The position numbers were made by a program, and so were the translations under genes. From Bordetella genomosp. 10 (GTDB taxonomy: Bacteria > Pseudomonadota > Gammaproteobacteria > Burkholderiales > Burkholderiaceae_B), in NCBI RefSeq assembly GCF_002261225.1, contig NZ_NEVM01000005.1:2356001-2420000 (forward strand): a DNA stretch of 64,000 nt, read 5' to 3'. The notes beneath the pieces are model-generated. The model had not been told where the DNA came from. It saw nothing but the letters and a program-made list of their open reading frames with translations, and searched no databases. This document shows, in pieces, positions 51,550 through 61,108 of the stretch (its first letter is position 1; each line of letters begins with the position of its first letter).

Positions 51550-52923
51550 TCACGACGCTTTATGGCCCGCCGCGGATTTGTCGATGTACATACGTTTGTC
51601 GGCAAGCTGCATGAGTTCGCCCAGCGACGCGGCGTCGTCGGGGTAGATCGCGGCGCCCATGCTCACCCGGACGCGGAAATCCATGTCTTGCAGCAAAAGG
51701 GACTGCGCCATGGCGTCCCGCAGCCGCGCGACGATGGCGTCGATGCCGGCGATGGCGTCCTTGTCCTGGATAACCGCCACGAATTCATCGCCGGCAAGGC
51801 GCGCCACGAAACCGCTGCCGTCGAAGTAGCGGCGCATACGGCCCGCCAGCTCCCCAAGCAGGGCGTCGCCCACCATGTGGCCGAAGGAATCGTTCACGTG
51901 CTTGAAGCCGTCGATGTCGACGAACAATACGGCGATCCTGCTCTGTTCCTGATCGGCGCGCCGCAGGGCCGCCGTGGTGAACTCGCGAAAACTGCGGCGA
52001 TTCGGCAGGCCGGTCAACTCTTCGAAACGCGCGGCCGTGTGCAACTCTTCCATGAGCTGCTTGCGCTCGATCGCCAGCGCCGCCTGCTCGCAGACGAAGA
52101 AAAGCAGCCGCCGCGCCGCCTCCGTTTCAATCGCGCGCGCCGGACTGCAGATCATCAGGGCGCCCACCGCTTTCTGCGCCGTCAGCATCGGCAAGACGCC
52201 CCAAACGAGCCCCGGCGCGGCATCCTGGGAATCGACACGGCGGTCTTCGTCGCACGCGGCGGCATCGGACAGCGGGACGGGCAGCAGGGTCCGGGCCGGG
52301 TGCCACTGCGCTTGCCGCGATGCCACGGCCTCGGCGGCCATGGCCTGCGCGTGGACCCAGTCCAGATCAGGCACGCGCGGATCGGCGCCATACCGGTAGG
52401 CGGCGCGCCAGGCGCCGGGTTCGCCGTCGCGCACGGCGACGATCATCGCATCGACGGTGAAAAGCGAAGCGAGCGTGTCATGGATCCCACGGCTCAGGGC
52501 GCCCACGTCGACGGCATCGTGCGCCGCCTGCGAAATCGCATACGTGGCCCGCTGCGTGGCCTCGGCCTGCTTGCGGGCGGACACATCGCGGGCCACCCCG
52601 ATGCGCAGACGATGCTCGTCGGACCAGCGCGCCGACCACATGATGTCGACGCCGTGGCCGTTCTTGTGAACGTAGCGGTTCTCGAATCCGATGCGCGGCA
52701 GGCCCGACATGACCACGGCGGACTCCGCGACCGTGCGATCCCTGTCCGCCTCGGCCAGGAAATCGATCATCTGCCTGCCTATCATTTCCTCCGGCGCGTA
52801 GCCCAGGATGGATTTGCAGGCGGGACTGACGTACACGATCATGCCCGCCGCATCCACCAGGAACACGGCGTCGAGCAACAGCTCCATGCAACTCGCCAAC
52901 ACATCCTTTGCCACGACTTTCAT
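51550..52923 (-). CDS. PAS-GAF-GGDEF protein, probable diguanylate cyclase
   Basis: A 457-residue cytoplasmic signalling protein. Residues about 10-118 are a PAS domain, about 125-290 a GAF-like domain, and about 300-450 a GGDEF domain. The active-site loop reads AGDEF (377-381), a variant that some active cyclases carry. The RxxD inhibitory site is absent (DGSG at that position). FVDIDGFKHVND supplies a metal-binding aspartate. Making cyclic di-GMP in response to a small ligand or redox cue is likely. It is monocistronic, between hipBA and an acyl-CoA dehydrogenase. Confidence 0.9.
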   Translation of the reverse strand: MKVVAKDVLASCMELLLDAVFLVDAAGMIVYVSPACKSILGYAPEEMIGRQMIDFLAEADRDRTVAESAVVMSGLPRIGFENRYVHKNGHGVDIMWSARWSDEHRLRIGVARDVSARKQAEATQRATYAISQAAHDAVDVGALSRGIHDTLASLFTVDAMIVAVRDGEPGAWRAAYRYGADPRVPDLDWVHAQAMAAEAVASRQAQWHPARTLLPVPLSDAAACDEDRRVDSQDAAPGLVWGVLPMLTAQKAVGALMICSPARAIETEAARRLLFFVCEQAALAIERKQLMEELHTAARFEELTGLPNRRSFREFTTAALRRADQEQSRIAVLFVDIDGFKHVNDSFGHMVGDALLGELAGRMRRYFDGSGFVARLAGDEFVAVIQDKDAIAGIDAIVARLRDAMAQSLLLQDMDFRVRVSMGAAIYPDDAASLGELMQLADKRMYIDKSAAGHKAS

Positions 52924-53081
52924 ACAAGCCAGATCCAGCCCCGCGAAGGGCCCATTTGATCACAGGCTTTCGAAATCCGCTGTCCATGATGCGCGGCCAT
53001 CACATGGCGCCGGCGGCCTCCCCAAAGCGCCCGTCCCGCGGGTAATATCGAACGTTTCGCCGCGCGCCGCTGCCTGGTCCG

Positions 53082-54887
53082 CTACAGCCAATCGATCTCG
53101 GTCCGCAAGGCATGCCGCTCGACGCCGCGCAGGAGCGTATGCACCGGCGCCGCCAGCGCCAGCTCGGTTTGAAAGAACCAATCGCATGCGGACAATTTGC
53201 CGCGGTAGAAGCCCTCCAGATGCGGCCGCGCCGGCAGTTGCGCCTTGGCCGTCACGGCCTGCCACAGCCATAGCCAGGCAATGACGTGATGGCCGAACAA
53301 GTCCAGGTAATAGGCCGCATTGGCGCTGCCTTGGACCGGGTCCGCCAGGGTGGCCGCCCGCAGGACTTCCGTGGTTTCGCGCAGGGCCTGCCAGGCATGC
53401 TCCAACTCGGCGGCGCGCGCGGCCAGGCCGGGATCGCCGCTGGCCCTGGCCTGTTCCGCGGTGGCGAGCACGCGCGCATGCAGGCGCGCCAACGGCTGGC
53501 CGTCCTTCATGCCGACCTTGCGATTGAGCAGGTCCAGCGCCTGGATGCCGTGCGTGCCTTCGTGCAGCGCATTGAGCCGGTTGTCGCGATAGAACTGCTC
53601 CACCGGATATTCGCGCGTATAGCCATAGCCGCCGTGCACCTGGATGGCCAGGTCGTTGGCCGCCAGCCCATAGCGCGCGGGCCAGGACTTGACGATGGGA
53701 ATCAGCAGCGGAAGCAGCAAGGCCGCTTCCTCGCGTTGCGACGCGTCGGGATGGGTCTTCTCATCGTCGGCGAGGCGCGCCGCATAAAGGCAGAGCGACA
53801 GCGCGCCTTCCACGTAGCACTTCTGCGTCAGCAGCATGCGCCGCACGTCGGCGTGTTCGGCGATCGCCACCGGCGGGCTGGCCGGATCGGCGTTGCCGGG
53901 CAGGCGGCCCTGCCGGCGCTCCCTGGCATAGGCCAGCGCATGACGGTAGCCGGTATAGGCGAGCATGGTGGCCCCCATGCCGACGCCGATGCGCGCCTCG
54001 TTCATCATGTGGAACATGCAGCGCAGGCCTTGCCCCGGCGCTCCCACCAGCTCGCCGATGCAGGCGTCGTTCTCGCCGAAAGCCAACAGGGTGGATGTCG
54101 TGCCGCGATAACCCATCTTGTGTATCAGTCCGGCCAGCGCCACGTCGTTCGATTCGCCCGCGGCCCCCTCGGCGTCGACGCGCCGCTTGGGCACGATGAA
54201 CAGGGACAGGCCCTTGGCGCCGGCGGGCGCGCCGGCCATCCTGGCCAACACCAGATGCACGATGTTCTCGCTGATGTCGTGGTCGCCGCCCGAGATGAAG
54301 ATCTTCTGGCCCTTGATGGCGTAGCGGCCATCGGGCAGCGGCGTGGCGGTCGTGCGCAGGTCGGGCACGGACGAACCGGCCTCCGGTTCGGTCAAGGCCA
54401 TGGTGCCCAGCCAGCGGCCGTCCAGCAGGGACGGCAGAAAGCGCCGTTTCTGGTCCTCGCTGCCGAAGGCGCGGATCAGGTTCGCATTGGCGGCGGTCAG
54501 GAAACAATAGGCCGAGCTGCCCACGTTCGCCGCGCGGAACAGCGCCAGGCAGGACTGTGAAATCGTCACCGGCAACTGCATGCCGCCCAATTCGTAATCG
54601 TGCGTGGCCGCCAGGAAGCCGCCCTTGGCGAAAGCCCGCACCGCCGCGCCGACGGCGGGCAGCGTCTTGACCGTCTTGCCGTCGAAGCGGGGTTCGTTTT
54701 CGTCGGAAAGCCGGTTGTGGGGGGCGAAGTATTCGCCGGCCAAGCGATGGGCCGCGTCGATGGCGGCGTCGAAGGTCTCGCGGCCGTGATCGGCATAGCG
54801 CGGACGCCGCGCCAAGTCCTCGCTGTCCAGCATGTCGTACAGGAGGAAATCCAGGTCGTCGCGATGGACAAGCAGGTCGGTCGTCAT
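53082..54887 (-). CDS. acyl-CoA dehydrogenase, DmdC-like long form
   Basis: A 601-residue FAD enzyme of the long acyl-CoA dehydrogenase group that includes 3-methylmercaptopropionyl-CoA dehydrogenase. FAD/substrate motifs are MALTEPEAGSSVPDL and GQKIFISGGDHD; IQVHGGYGYTREYPVEQFYRD and LHEGTHGIQ hold the expected catalytic-base region (EGT present). A C-terminal helical extension of about 130 residues follows. ATG 54887 starts MTTDLLVHRDDLDF; a TTG 45 bp upstream is less likely. It is divergent from the Bug/IclR/beta-oxidation operon, with an operator-like palindrome and terminator-like hairpin between. Confidence 0.92.
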   Translation of the reverse strand: MTTDLLVHRDDLDFLLYDMLDSEDLARRPRYADHGRETFDAAIDAAHRLAGEYFAPHNRLSDENEPRFDGKTVKTLPAVGAAVRAFAKGGFLAATHDYELGGMQLPVTISQSCLALFRAANVGSSAYCFLTAANANLIRAFGSEDQKRRFLPSLLDGRWLGTMALTEPEAGSSVPDLRTTATPLPDGRYAIKGQKIFISGGDHDISENIVHLVLARMAGAPAGAKGLSLFIVPKRRVDAEGAAGESNDVALAGLIHKMGYRGTTSTLLAFGENDACIGELVGAPGQGLRCMFHMMNEARIGVGMGATMLAYTGYRHALAYARERRQGRLPGNADPASPPVAIAEHADVRRMLLTQKCYVEGALSLCLYAARLADDEKTHPDASQREEAALLLPLLIPIVKSWPARYGLAANDLAIQVHGGYGYTREYPVEQFYRDNRLNALHEGTHGIQALDLLNRKVGMKDGQPLARLHARVLATAEQARASGDPGLAARAAELEHAWQALRETTEVLRAATLADPVQGSANAAYYLDLFGHHVIAWLWLWQAVTAKAQLPARPHLEGFYRGKLSACDWFFQTELALAAPVHTLLRGVERHALRTEIDWL

Positions 54888-54920
54888 GGCAGCCAGGGCA
54901 AGGAAGTTGTCTCGGATAGG

Positions 54921-54948
54921 CGCCGGCCGCAAAGCCGGCGCATTTTTA
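54921..54948 (+). terminator. terminator-like hairpin without an obvious upstream gene
   Basis: CGCCGGC (54921-54927), loop CGCAAA, GCCGGCG (54934-54940), then CATTTTTA form a perfect 7-bp stem followed by a T-run on the plus strand. No plus-strand gene lies upstream; the acyl-CoA dehydrogenase gene runs leftwards from 54887. It may stop antisense transcription or act on the leader of a longer transcript. Confidence 0.5.
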
Positions 54949-54952
54949 TCTT

Positions 54953-54969
54953 GTTCTGCATTGCAGAAC
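54953..54969. promoter_or_regulatory. perfect palindrome, candidate operator for the IclR at 56126
   Basis: GTTCTGCA-T-TGCAGAAC is a perfect 17-bp palindrome with one central base. It lies in the divergent control region between the acyl-CoA dehydrogenase and the Bug/IclR operon. IclR-family proteins commonly bind palindromes with GTTC/GAAC ends. The weaker site at 22137-22154 has the same ends. Confidence 0.6.
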
Positions 54970-55019
54970 TGTAATCCGCAAAGCGGTCTATGACGGGAAT
55001 CCTAGCACCAAAATATCGA

Positions 55020-55047
55020 TTGACCCCCGAAAAAATCGGGATAGAAT
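55020..55047 (+). promoter_or_regulatory. near-consensus sigma-70 promoter for the Bug-IclR-beta-oxidation operon
   Basis: TTGACC (55020-55025) and TAGAAT (55042-55047), spaced 16 bp, match the -35 and -10 consensus at five of six and five of six positions. They lie about 108 bp before the Bug start codon. The palindrome at 54953-54969 is about 50 bp upstream, a position suited to activation. Confidence 0.6.
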
Positions 55048-55154
55048 TCCAAAAAAAAATCAGTAGAGCGAGATCAACGCCACGCGGCGCGATGCGCAAT
55101 GGCCGCGAAGACGGCGCTGCATCTTTTCAAAAAAACGAAGCGGAGACATCAGCA

Positions 55155-56108
55155 ATGAAATTGGGAAGCATCCTGCCCCTGGTCGGCCTGATGGCGGGCA
55201 TCCTGCCGGCCGTGGCGTCGGCACAGGCCGACTACCCCAGCAAGCCCATCACCATCATCGTTCCCTACGCCCCCGGCGGCACCACCGACGTCATGGCGCG
55301 GGCCCTGGCCACCAGCCTGTCGCGCCAGCTCAAGCAAAGCGTCATCGTCGAGAACAAACCCGGCGTCGCGGGCGCCATGGGCGTGGTCGAGATGAAGTCC
55401 GCCAAGCCCGACGGCTACATGCTGACGATGACGCCCGTGGGCATCTTCCGCCAGCCCTACGTGCAGCCCGTGCCCTACGATCCCATCCGCGACGTGACCT
55501 ACATCGCGGCCTTCCTGACCTACGACTTCGCGGTGACCGTCAAGGCCGACTCGCCGTTCAAGACGGTGAAGGAACTGGTCGACTATGCGAAGAAGCACCC
55601 CAACGAAGTCGACTACAGCACGCCCGGGCGATACACCGGCAACCAGGTGGTGCTGGCCATGCTGGCGAAAAACCAGGGCGTCGACTTCAACCACATCCCG
55701 TACAAGGGCGATTCGGACGCCACCAATGCGCTGCTGGGCGGCCACGTAAAGGCCGCGGTGGTCACCAACAGCATCCTGCCGCACTTCAAGTCCGGCTCGG
55801 TGCGCCTGCTGGCCCTGGCGGGCGAGGCCCGCAACCCAGACTTCCCCGGCGTGCCCACGCTCAAGGAGCTGGGCTATGACGTGGTGGTGCCCTCGCCGCT
55901 GGGCATCGCGGGTCCGGCGAAGCTGCCGGCGCCCATCGTCGAAAAACTGGACCTGGCCGTCAAGGCCGCCCTCGAAGACCCGGACGTGAAGAACGCGGCC
56001 AAGAACTTCGGGGTGCGCACCTATTACCTCAACCACGATGATTACGCCGCGTTCGCCAAGAAAGACTTCGCGAGCGAGAAAGACCTGATCTCCAATCTGG
56101 GTCTGTAA
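55155..56108 (+). CDS. Bug-family (TctC-like) periplasmic receptor
   Basis: A 317-residue secreted receptor. It has a Sec signal peptide (LPLVGLMAGILPAVASAQA) cleaved near residue 25. The mature start is YPSKPITIIVPYAPGGTTDVMAR, with VENKPGVAGA and HIPYKGDSDATNALLGG further on. No tripartite transporter membrane genes are present. It heads an operon with an IclR regulator, a FadB-like protein, a thiolase, an SDR and CoA-transferase subunits, so its ligand is probably the acid degraded by them. The ATG follows GGAGACATCAGCA. Confidence 0.92.
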   Translation: MKLGSILPLVGLMAGILPAVASAQADYPSKPITIIVPYAPGGTTDVMARALATSLSRQLKQSVIVENKPGVAGAMGVVEMKSAKPDGYMLTMTPVGIFRQPYVQPVPYDPIRDVTYIAAFLTYDFAVTVKADSPFKTVKELVDYAKKHPNEVDYSTPGRYTGNQVVLAMLAKNQGVDFNHIPYKGDSDATNALLGGHVKAAVVTNSILPHFKSGSVRLLALAGEARNPDFPGVPTLKELGYDVVVPSPLGIAGPAKLPAPIVEKLDLAVKAALEDPDVKNAAKNFGVRTYYLNHDDYAAFAKKDFASEKDLISNLGL

Positions 56109-56125
56109 TCCATCACGCCAACCCA

Positions 56126-56938
56126 ATGGGCACCATGCAAGCAGACACCGCCTCTTCCGGCAAAACCAAAGAGGCGGAAGACCGCCACTTCGTCACGGCG
56201 CTCGCGCGCGGCCTGGACATCCTGGCTTGTTTCCGGGCCGGCGACGTGGCGCTCGGCAACCTGGAGCTCGCGCGTAGCTGCAACCTGCCCAAGTCCACGG
56301 TCTCGCGCCTGACCGCCACGCTGGCCAGGTTGAATTACCTGACCCTGGACGAAGGAACGGGCCGCTACCGGCTGGGCGTCGCCACCATGGCGCTGGGGGC
56401 GGGCATGCTGGCCAAGCTGGACGTGCGGCAGATCGCCAAGCCCGGCATGCAGCGCCTGGCCGATGCCTGCCAGGGCACGGTGGCCCTGGGGGTGCGCGAC
56501 CGGTTCTCCATGCTGTACGTGGAGGCCTGCCGCAGCCAGGCGGCCCTGACCCTGAACCTCAACGTCGGCTCCCACGTGCCGATCGCCGTGACGGCCATGG
56601 GCCGCGTCTACCTCGTCGAGGCCGGCGAGGCCGAACGGCGCGAGATCGTCGAGCGGGCCCGCGAGCTGGACGAGCGCGCCGCCCAGGCCATCGTGCGCGG
56701 GCTGGAGCAGGCCCAGGAGGACTACGCCACGCTGGGCTGCACGCGCTGCTTCGGCGACTGGAATCCGGACGTCCACAGCATCGCGGTCGGCCTGCGCCTG
56801 AACGGCCAGTTCTCGATCATGGGCCTGAACTTCGGCGGGCCGGCCTCGCGCATGTCGCCGGACTTCCTGCTGAACGAAGTGCGGCCGCGCTTGATCGAGC
56901 TCGCGGCCGAAATCCGCGAAATGACCGGCAGCCGCTGA
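56126..56938 (+). CDS. IclR-family transcriptional regulator
   Basis: A 270-residue regulator. It has an N-terminal extension of about 20 residues, then the winged helix-turn-helix (NLELARSCNLPKSTVSRLTATL) and the effector domain (GTVALGVRDRFSMLYVEAC, PIAVTAMGRVYLVEAG). It is encoded between a Bug gene and the beta-oxidation genes, 17 bp after the Bug stop, so it is probably autoregulated with its target operon. Its operator is likely the palindrome at 54953-54969. A second ATG nine bases on could also be the start. Confidence 0.92.
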   Translation: MGTMQADTASSGKTKEAEDRHFVTALARGLDILACFRAGDVALGNLELARSCNLPKSTVSRLTATLARLNYLTLDEGTGRYRLGVATMALGAGMLAKLDVRQIAKPGMQRLADACQGTVALGVRDRFSMLYVEACRSQAALTLNLNVGSHVPIAVTAMGRVYLVEAGEAERREIVERARELDERAAQAIVRGLEQAQEDYATLGCTRCFGDWNPDVHSIAVGLRLNGQFSIMGLNFGGPASRMSPDFLLNEVRPRLIELAAEIREMTGSR

Positions 56939-56965
56939 CAGAGACAGCACTGACAGAGACAGATA
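56936..56965 (+). repeat. 15-bp tandem repeat starting at a stop codon
   Basis: TGACAGAGACAGCAC (56936-56950) and TGACAGAGACAGATA (56951-56965) are contiguous. The first TGA is the IclR stop codon and the second is in frame. The second copy ends at the A of the next gene's ATG at 56965. Confidence 0.88.
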
Positions 56966-59076
56966 TGGATGGAGCATCCCGAAACACCATGACCTACGTG
57001 AACTACGCGGTCGCCGACGGCGTCGCCCGCATCGTCTTCCAGAATCCGCCCGTCAACAGCCTGGGCCATGGCCTGCGCCTGGCCCTCATGCAGGCGCTGG
57101 ACCAGGCCGAGGCGAACCCCGCCGTCCAGGCCGTCGTCATCGGCGGCTCCGAGCGCGCCTTCTCCGGCGGCGCCGACATCACCGAATTCGGCACGCCCAA
57201 ATCGGGCCGGCATCCCACCTTGCGCGACATCGTCGACGCCCTGGATGCCTACGGCAAGCCGGTAGTCGCCGCGATCGACGGCGTCTGCCTGGGCGGCGGG
57301 CTGGAGCTCGCCATGGGCGCGCACTACCGCGTGGCCGCCGCGCGCGCCACCCTGGGCCTGCCCGAAGTCAAGCTGGGCCTGCTGCCCGGCGGCGGCGGAA
57401 CGCAGCGCCTGCCTCGCCTGATGGGCCTGGAGCGCGGCCTGGACATGGTCGTCAACGGCCGCCAGGCCAAGGCCGCCGCGCTGGCGGACACGGCCCTGCT
57501 CGACCGCGTGGTGGAAACCCCGGTCCTCGACGCCGCCGTCGAATTCGCGCGGGAATGCGTCGCGTCCGGCGGCGCCATCAAGCGCGCGCGCGACATCGGG
57601 ATCGCCGAGCCCGACGCCGAGGCCTTCCTGCAAGTGGCGCGCCGCAACGTCGCCACCGCCAACAAGCATTTCCCCGCGCCCGCCGCGTGCCTGGAGGCCG
57701 TCGCCGGTTGCCTGCTGCCCTTCGACGAAGGGCTCAGGAAAGAGCGCCAGTTGTTCGTCCAGTTGATGAACTCGCCCGAATCGGCCGCGCTGCGCCACGT
57801 CTTCGCCGCGGAACGCGCCGCGGCCAAGGTGCCGGGCGTCACGGCCGAGACGGCGCGGCGCGACATACGCCGCGTCGGCGTCGTCGGCGCCGGCACCATG
57901 GGCGGCGGCATCAGCATGAACTTCCTGAACGCCGGCATCCCGGTGGTCCTGCTGGAAGCGGAGGCGGCCGCGCTCGAACGCGGCGTGGGCATCATCCGCC
58001 GCAACTATGAGAACACCATGAAGAAGGGGCGCCTGACCCAGGCGCAGGTGGACGAACGCATGGGCCTGCTGAGCACCACGCTCAGGTATGAAGACCTGGC
58101 CGATGCGGACTTGGTCATCGAAGCCGTATTCGAGGACATGGACGTGAAGGCCAAGGTCTTCCGCGCGCTGGACGCGGCGCTCAAGCCCGGCGCCATCCTG
58201 GCCACCAACACCTCCACGCTGGACGTCAACGCCATCGCCGGCTTCGTCCAGCGGCCCCAGGACGTGGTGGGCCTGCATTTCTTCAGTCCGGCGAACGTGA
58301 TGAAGCTGCTGGAAATCGTGCGCGCCGACCGCACCTCGGACGAGGTGCTGGCGACGGCGCTGAGCCTGGCCAAGGCCATCGGCAAGCAGCCCGTGGTTTC
58401 CGGCGTGTGCGACGGCTTCATCGGCAACCGAATGCTGAACGGCTACCGCGCGGCCGCCGAGGAATTGCTGCTATACGGCGCCTCGCCCGCGCAGATCGAC
58501 CGCGCGCTGGAAAACTTCGGCTTCGCCATGGGCCCCTACCGCATGGGCGACCTCGCGGGCCTGGACATCGGCTGGGCCATCCGCAAGCGCCGCCAGGCCG
58601 AGAATCCCGGCCAGGATTTCTCCTCCGTGGCCGATCGCATCTGCGAAGCGGGACGCTTCGGCCAGAAGACCGGCGCGGGTTGGTATCGCTACGAGGCGGG
58701 CAACCGCACGCCGCTCGAGGATCCCGCGGTCACCCGCATCCTCGCCGACTTCCGGCAGGAAAAAGGCATTTCGCCGCGCCCGTTCACGCCGGAAGAAATC
58801 GTCGCGCGATGCGTGTACGCGCTGGTCAACGAGGGCGCCCGCATCCTGGAGGAAGGCATTGCGCTGCGCGCCTCCGACATCGACGTCGTCTACCTGAACG
58901 GCTATGGCTTCCCCGCGCATCGCGGCGGCCCCATGCACTACGCCCAGCAGGTCGGGCTCTACAACGTGGTGCGCGCCATGCATCGCTATGCCCGCCTTTC
59001 GGACAAGGCCGCGGCGTTCTGGCAACCCGCGCCGCTGCTGGCCAAACACGCCGAATCCGGCGTCCCCCTCGCCTGA
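56965..59076 (+). CDS. bifunctional enoyl-CoA hydratase/3-hydroxyacyl-CoA dehydrogenase
   Basis: A 703-residue FadB/FadJ-type enzyme. Residues about 8-190 form the crotonase domain ([32 protein letters not shown]). The NAD-binding domain begins near 305 ([16 protein letters not shown]), followed by the 3-hydroxyacyl-CoA dehydrogenase C-terminal domains ([31 protein letters not shown]). It performs the hydration and oxidation steps of beta-oxidation for an unknown acyl chain. ATG 56965 or the ATG at 56989 could start it. A thiolase gene follows, making a complete module. Confidence 0.94.
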   Translation: MDGASRNTMTYVNYAVADGVARIVFQNPPVNSLGHGLRLALMQALDQAEANPAVQAVVIGGSERAFSGGADITEFGTPKSGRHPTLRDIVDALDAYGKPVVAAIDGVCLGGGLELAMGAHYRVAAARATLGLPEVKLGLLPGGGGTQRLPRLMGLERGLDMVVNGRQAKAAALADTALLDRVVETPVLDAAVEFARECVASGGAIKRARDIGIAEPDAEAFLQVARRNVATANKHFPAPAACLEAVAGCLLPFDEGLRKERQLFVQLMNSPESAALRHVFAAERAAAKVPGVTAETARRDIRRVGVVGAGTMGGGISMNFLNAGIPVVLLEAEAAALERGVGIIRRNYENTMKKGRLTQAQVDERMGLLSTTLRYEDLADADLVIEAVFEDMDVKAKVFRALDAALKPGAILATNTSTLDVNAIAGFVQRPQDVVGLHFFSPANVMKLLEIVRADRTSDEVLATALSLAKAIGKQPVVSGVCDGFIGNRMLNGYRAAAEELLLYGASPAQIDRALENFGFAMGPYRMGDLAGLDIGWAIRKRRQAENPGQDFSSVADRICEAGRFGQKTGAGWYRYEAGNRTPLEDPAVTRILADFRQEKGISPRPFTPEEIVARCVYALVNEGARILEEGIALRASDIDVVYLNGYGFPAHRGGPMHYAQQVGLYNVVRAMHRYARLSDKAAAFWQPAPLLAKHAESGVPLA

Positions 59077-59099
59077 CCCCGACCGGACCGAAGGACACC

Positions 59100-60278
59100 A
59101 TGAAAGAAGCTGTCATTGTTTCCACGGCCCGTACCGGCCTGGCCAAGTCCTGGCGCGGTGCGTTCAACATGACTTACGGCGCCACGCTGGGCGCGCACGC
59201 GGTGCGCCATGCCGTGGCCCGGGCCGGCGTCGACCCGGCCGAGGTCGAGGACTGCATCATGGGCGGCACGTACCTGGAGGGCACGACGGGCGGCAACATC
59301 GCCCGCGCCATCGCCCTGCGCGCGGGCCTGCCCGCGACGACGGCCGGCATGAGCATCAACCGCTTCTGCTCGACGGGGCTGCAAAGCATCGCCATCGCCG
59401 CGCAGCGCGTCATGGTCGAAGGCGCGCCGATGATCGTGGCGGGCGGCGTGGAAAGCATCTCCTGCACGCAGAACGAGGCCAACCAGCACATGCGCCGCGA
59501 CCCGTGGCTACTGGAGCACAAGCCCGACCTGTACCTGAGCATGCTGCAAACCGCCGAAAACGTCGCCAAACGCTACGACATCGGCAAGGACGCCCAGGAC
59601 GCCTATGGCTTGCGCAGCCAGCAGCGCGCCGCCGCCGCGCAGGCCGCCGGCCTGTTCGACGACGAAATCGTGCCCATGACCACCGTCATGGCGGCGCAGG
59701 ACAAGGCCACCGGCCGCCTGCAACGCTGCGAGGTGACGATCGCCGCCGATGAAGGCATCCGCGCCGACACCACCTTGGAAGGCCTCTCGCGCATCCGTCC
59801 CGCGCTGCCCGGCGGGGTCGTCACCGCCGGCAACGCCAGCCAGTTCTCGGACGGCGCCTCGGCCTGCCTGGTGATGGACGCCAAGCTGGCCGAACACCGC
59901 GGCATCCAGCCCCTGGGCATCTTCCGCGGATTCGCCGTGGCGGGCTGCGAGCCCGATGAAATGGGCATCGGCCCGGTATTCGCGGTGCCGCGCCTGCTGG
60001 AACGCGCGGGCCTGAAAGTGTCGGACATCGACTTGTGGGAATTGAACGAGGCCTTCGCCTGCCAGGTGCTGTATTGCCGGGACAGGCTGGGCATTCCGGA
60101 CGATCGCCTCAACGTGAACGGCGGCGCCATCGCCGTCGGCCATCCCTACGGCGTCTCGGGCTCGCGGCTGACCGGCCATGCCCTCATCGAAGGCAAGCGG
60201 CGCGGCGCCAGGTACGTGGTCGTGACCATGTGCATCGGCGGCGGACAAGGCGCCGCCGGCCTGTTCGAAGTGGCCTGA
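59100..60278 (+). CDS. acetyl-CoA acyltransferase (thiolase)
   Basis: A 392-residue thiolase. The nucleophile is C90 in [13 protein letters not shown]. The C-terminal motifs [16 protein letters not shown] (His) and CIGGGQGAA (Cys) complete the active site. It would cleave the 3-ketoacyl-CoA made by the preceding enzyme to acetyl-CoA and a shortened acyl-CoA. The start ATG at 59100 follows GAAGGACACC. It is third in the Bug-IclR operon after the FadB-like gene. The assignment is firm. Confidence 0.95.
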   Translation: MKEAVIVSTARTGLAKSWRGAFNMTYGATLGAHAVRHAVARAGVDPAEVEDCIMGGTYLEGTTGGNIARAIALRAGLPATTAGMSINRFCSTGLQSIAIAAQRVMVEGAPMIVAGGVESISCTQNEANQHMRRDPWLLEHKPDLYLSMLQTAENVAKRYDIGKDAQDAYGLRSQQRAAAAQAAGLFDDEIVPMTTVMAAQDKATGRLQRCEVTIAADEGIRADTTLEGLSRIRPALPGGVVTAGNASQFSDGASACLVMDAKLAEHRGIQPLGIFRGFAVAGCEPDEMGIGPVFAVPRLLERAGLKVSDIDLWELNEAFACQVLYCRDRLGIPDDRLNVNGGAIAVGHPYGVSGSRLTGHALIEGKRRGARYVVVTMCIGGGQGAAGLFEVA

Positions 60279-60300
60279 GCGGCCGGCAGGAGGAGCCGAC

Positions 60301-61077
60301 ATGAGCGTAAAGGAGCTGTTCCAGTTGGCGGGCAAGGTGGCGCTGGTCACCGGCGGATCGCGCGGCCTGGGCCTGCAGATCGCCGAGGCCTTGGGAGAAC
60401 TGGGTTGCAAGGTGGCCATCACCGCCCGCAAGGAAGCCGAGCTGGAAAACGCGCGGCAGCACCTGGAAGCCCAGGGCGTGGAAGTGCTGGCCATCCCCGG
60501 CAACCTGGCGCAGTTCGACACCATTCCGGCGCTGGTGGACACGGTGCTGGCGCGCTTCGGCACGATAGACATCCTCGTCAACAATGCCGGCGCCACCTGG
60601 GGCGCGCCGGCCGAGTCATACCCGGACGAGGCGTGGCACAAGGTCATGGACCTGAACATCAACGCCGTCTTCTACCTCTCGCGCGAAGTGGGCCGGCGCG
60701 TCATGATCCCGCGAGGCAGCGGCAAGATCATCAACATCGCCTCGGCCGCCGGCACGCGCGGCACGGCCAAGGGCGTGACCACGATCGCGTACAACACCTC
60801 CAAGGCGGCGGCGATCAATTTCACCCGCGCGCTGGCCTGCGAATGGGGCCCCCACAACATCAACGTCAACGCCATATGCCCCGGATACTTTTCCTCGCGT
60901 ATGGCCGACGCATCCATCCAGCGCATGGGCGCTTCGCTGCTGGACCGCATCCCCCTGGGCCGCGTCGGCGGCGAGGAAGACCTGAAGGGAATCGCGGTTT
61001 TCCTGGCGAGCGAGGCGTCGCGTCACATTACGGGCCAGGCCATCCTCGTGGACGGCGGCGCGAGCGCCAGCGCATGA
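60301..61077 (+). CDS. short-chain dehydrogenase/reductase
   Basis: A 258-residue classical SDR. The cofactor motif is VTGGSRGLGLQIAEAL; NNAGATWG follows. The catalytic set is the Ser in NIASAAGTRG and the Tyr-Lys pair in IAYNTSKAAA. The C-terminus HITGQAILVDGGASAS is typical. It probably oxidises or reduces a hydroxyacyl or cyclic alcohol intermediate. GGAGGAG precedes the ATG. It lies between the thiolase and CoA-transferase genes, with 31 bp to the next start. Confidence 0.92.
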   Translation: MSVKELFQLAGKVALVTGGSRGLGLQIAEALGELGCKVAITARKEAELENARQHLEAQGVEVLAIPGNLAQFDTIPALVDTVLARFGTIDILVNNAGATWGAPAESYPDEAWHKVMDLNINAVFYLSREVGRRVMIPRGSGKIINIASAAGTRGTAKGVTTIAYNTSKAAAINFTRALACEWGPHNINVNAICPGYFSSRMADASIQRMGASLLDRIPLGRVGGEEDLKGIAVFLASEASRHITGQAILVDGGASASA

Positions 61078-61108
61078 GGCATAAGCGCTTATCGGAGGCG
61101 GTTAAACA

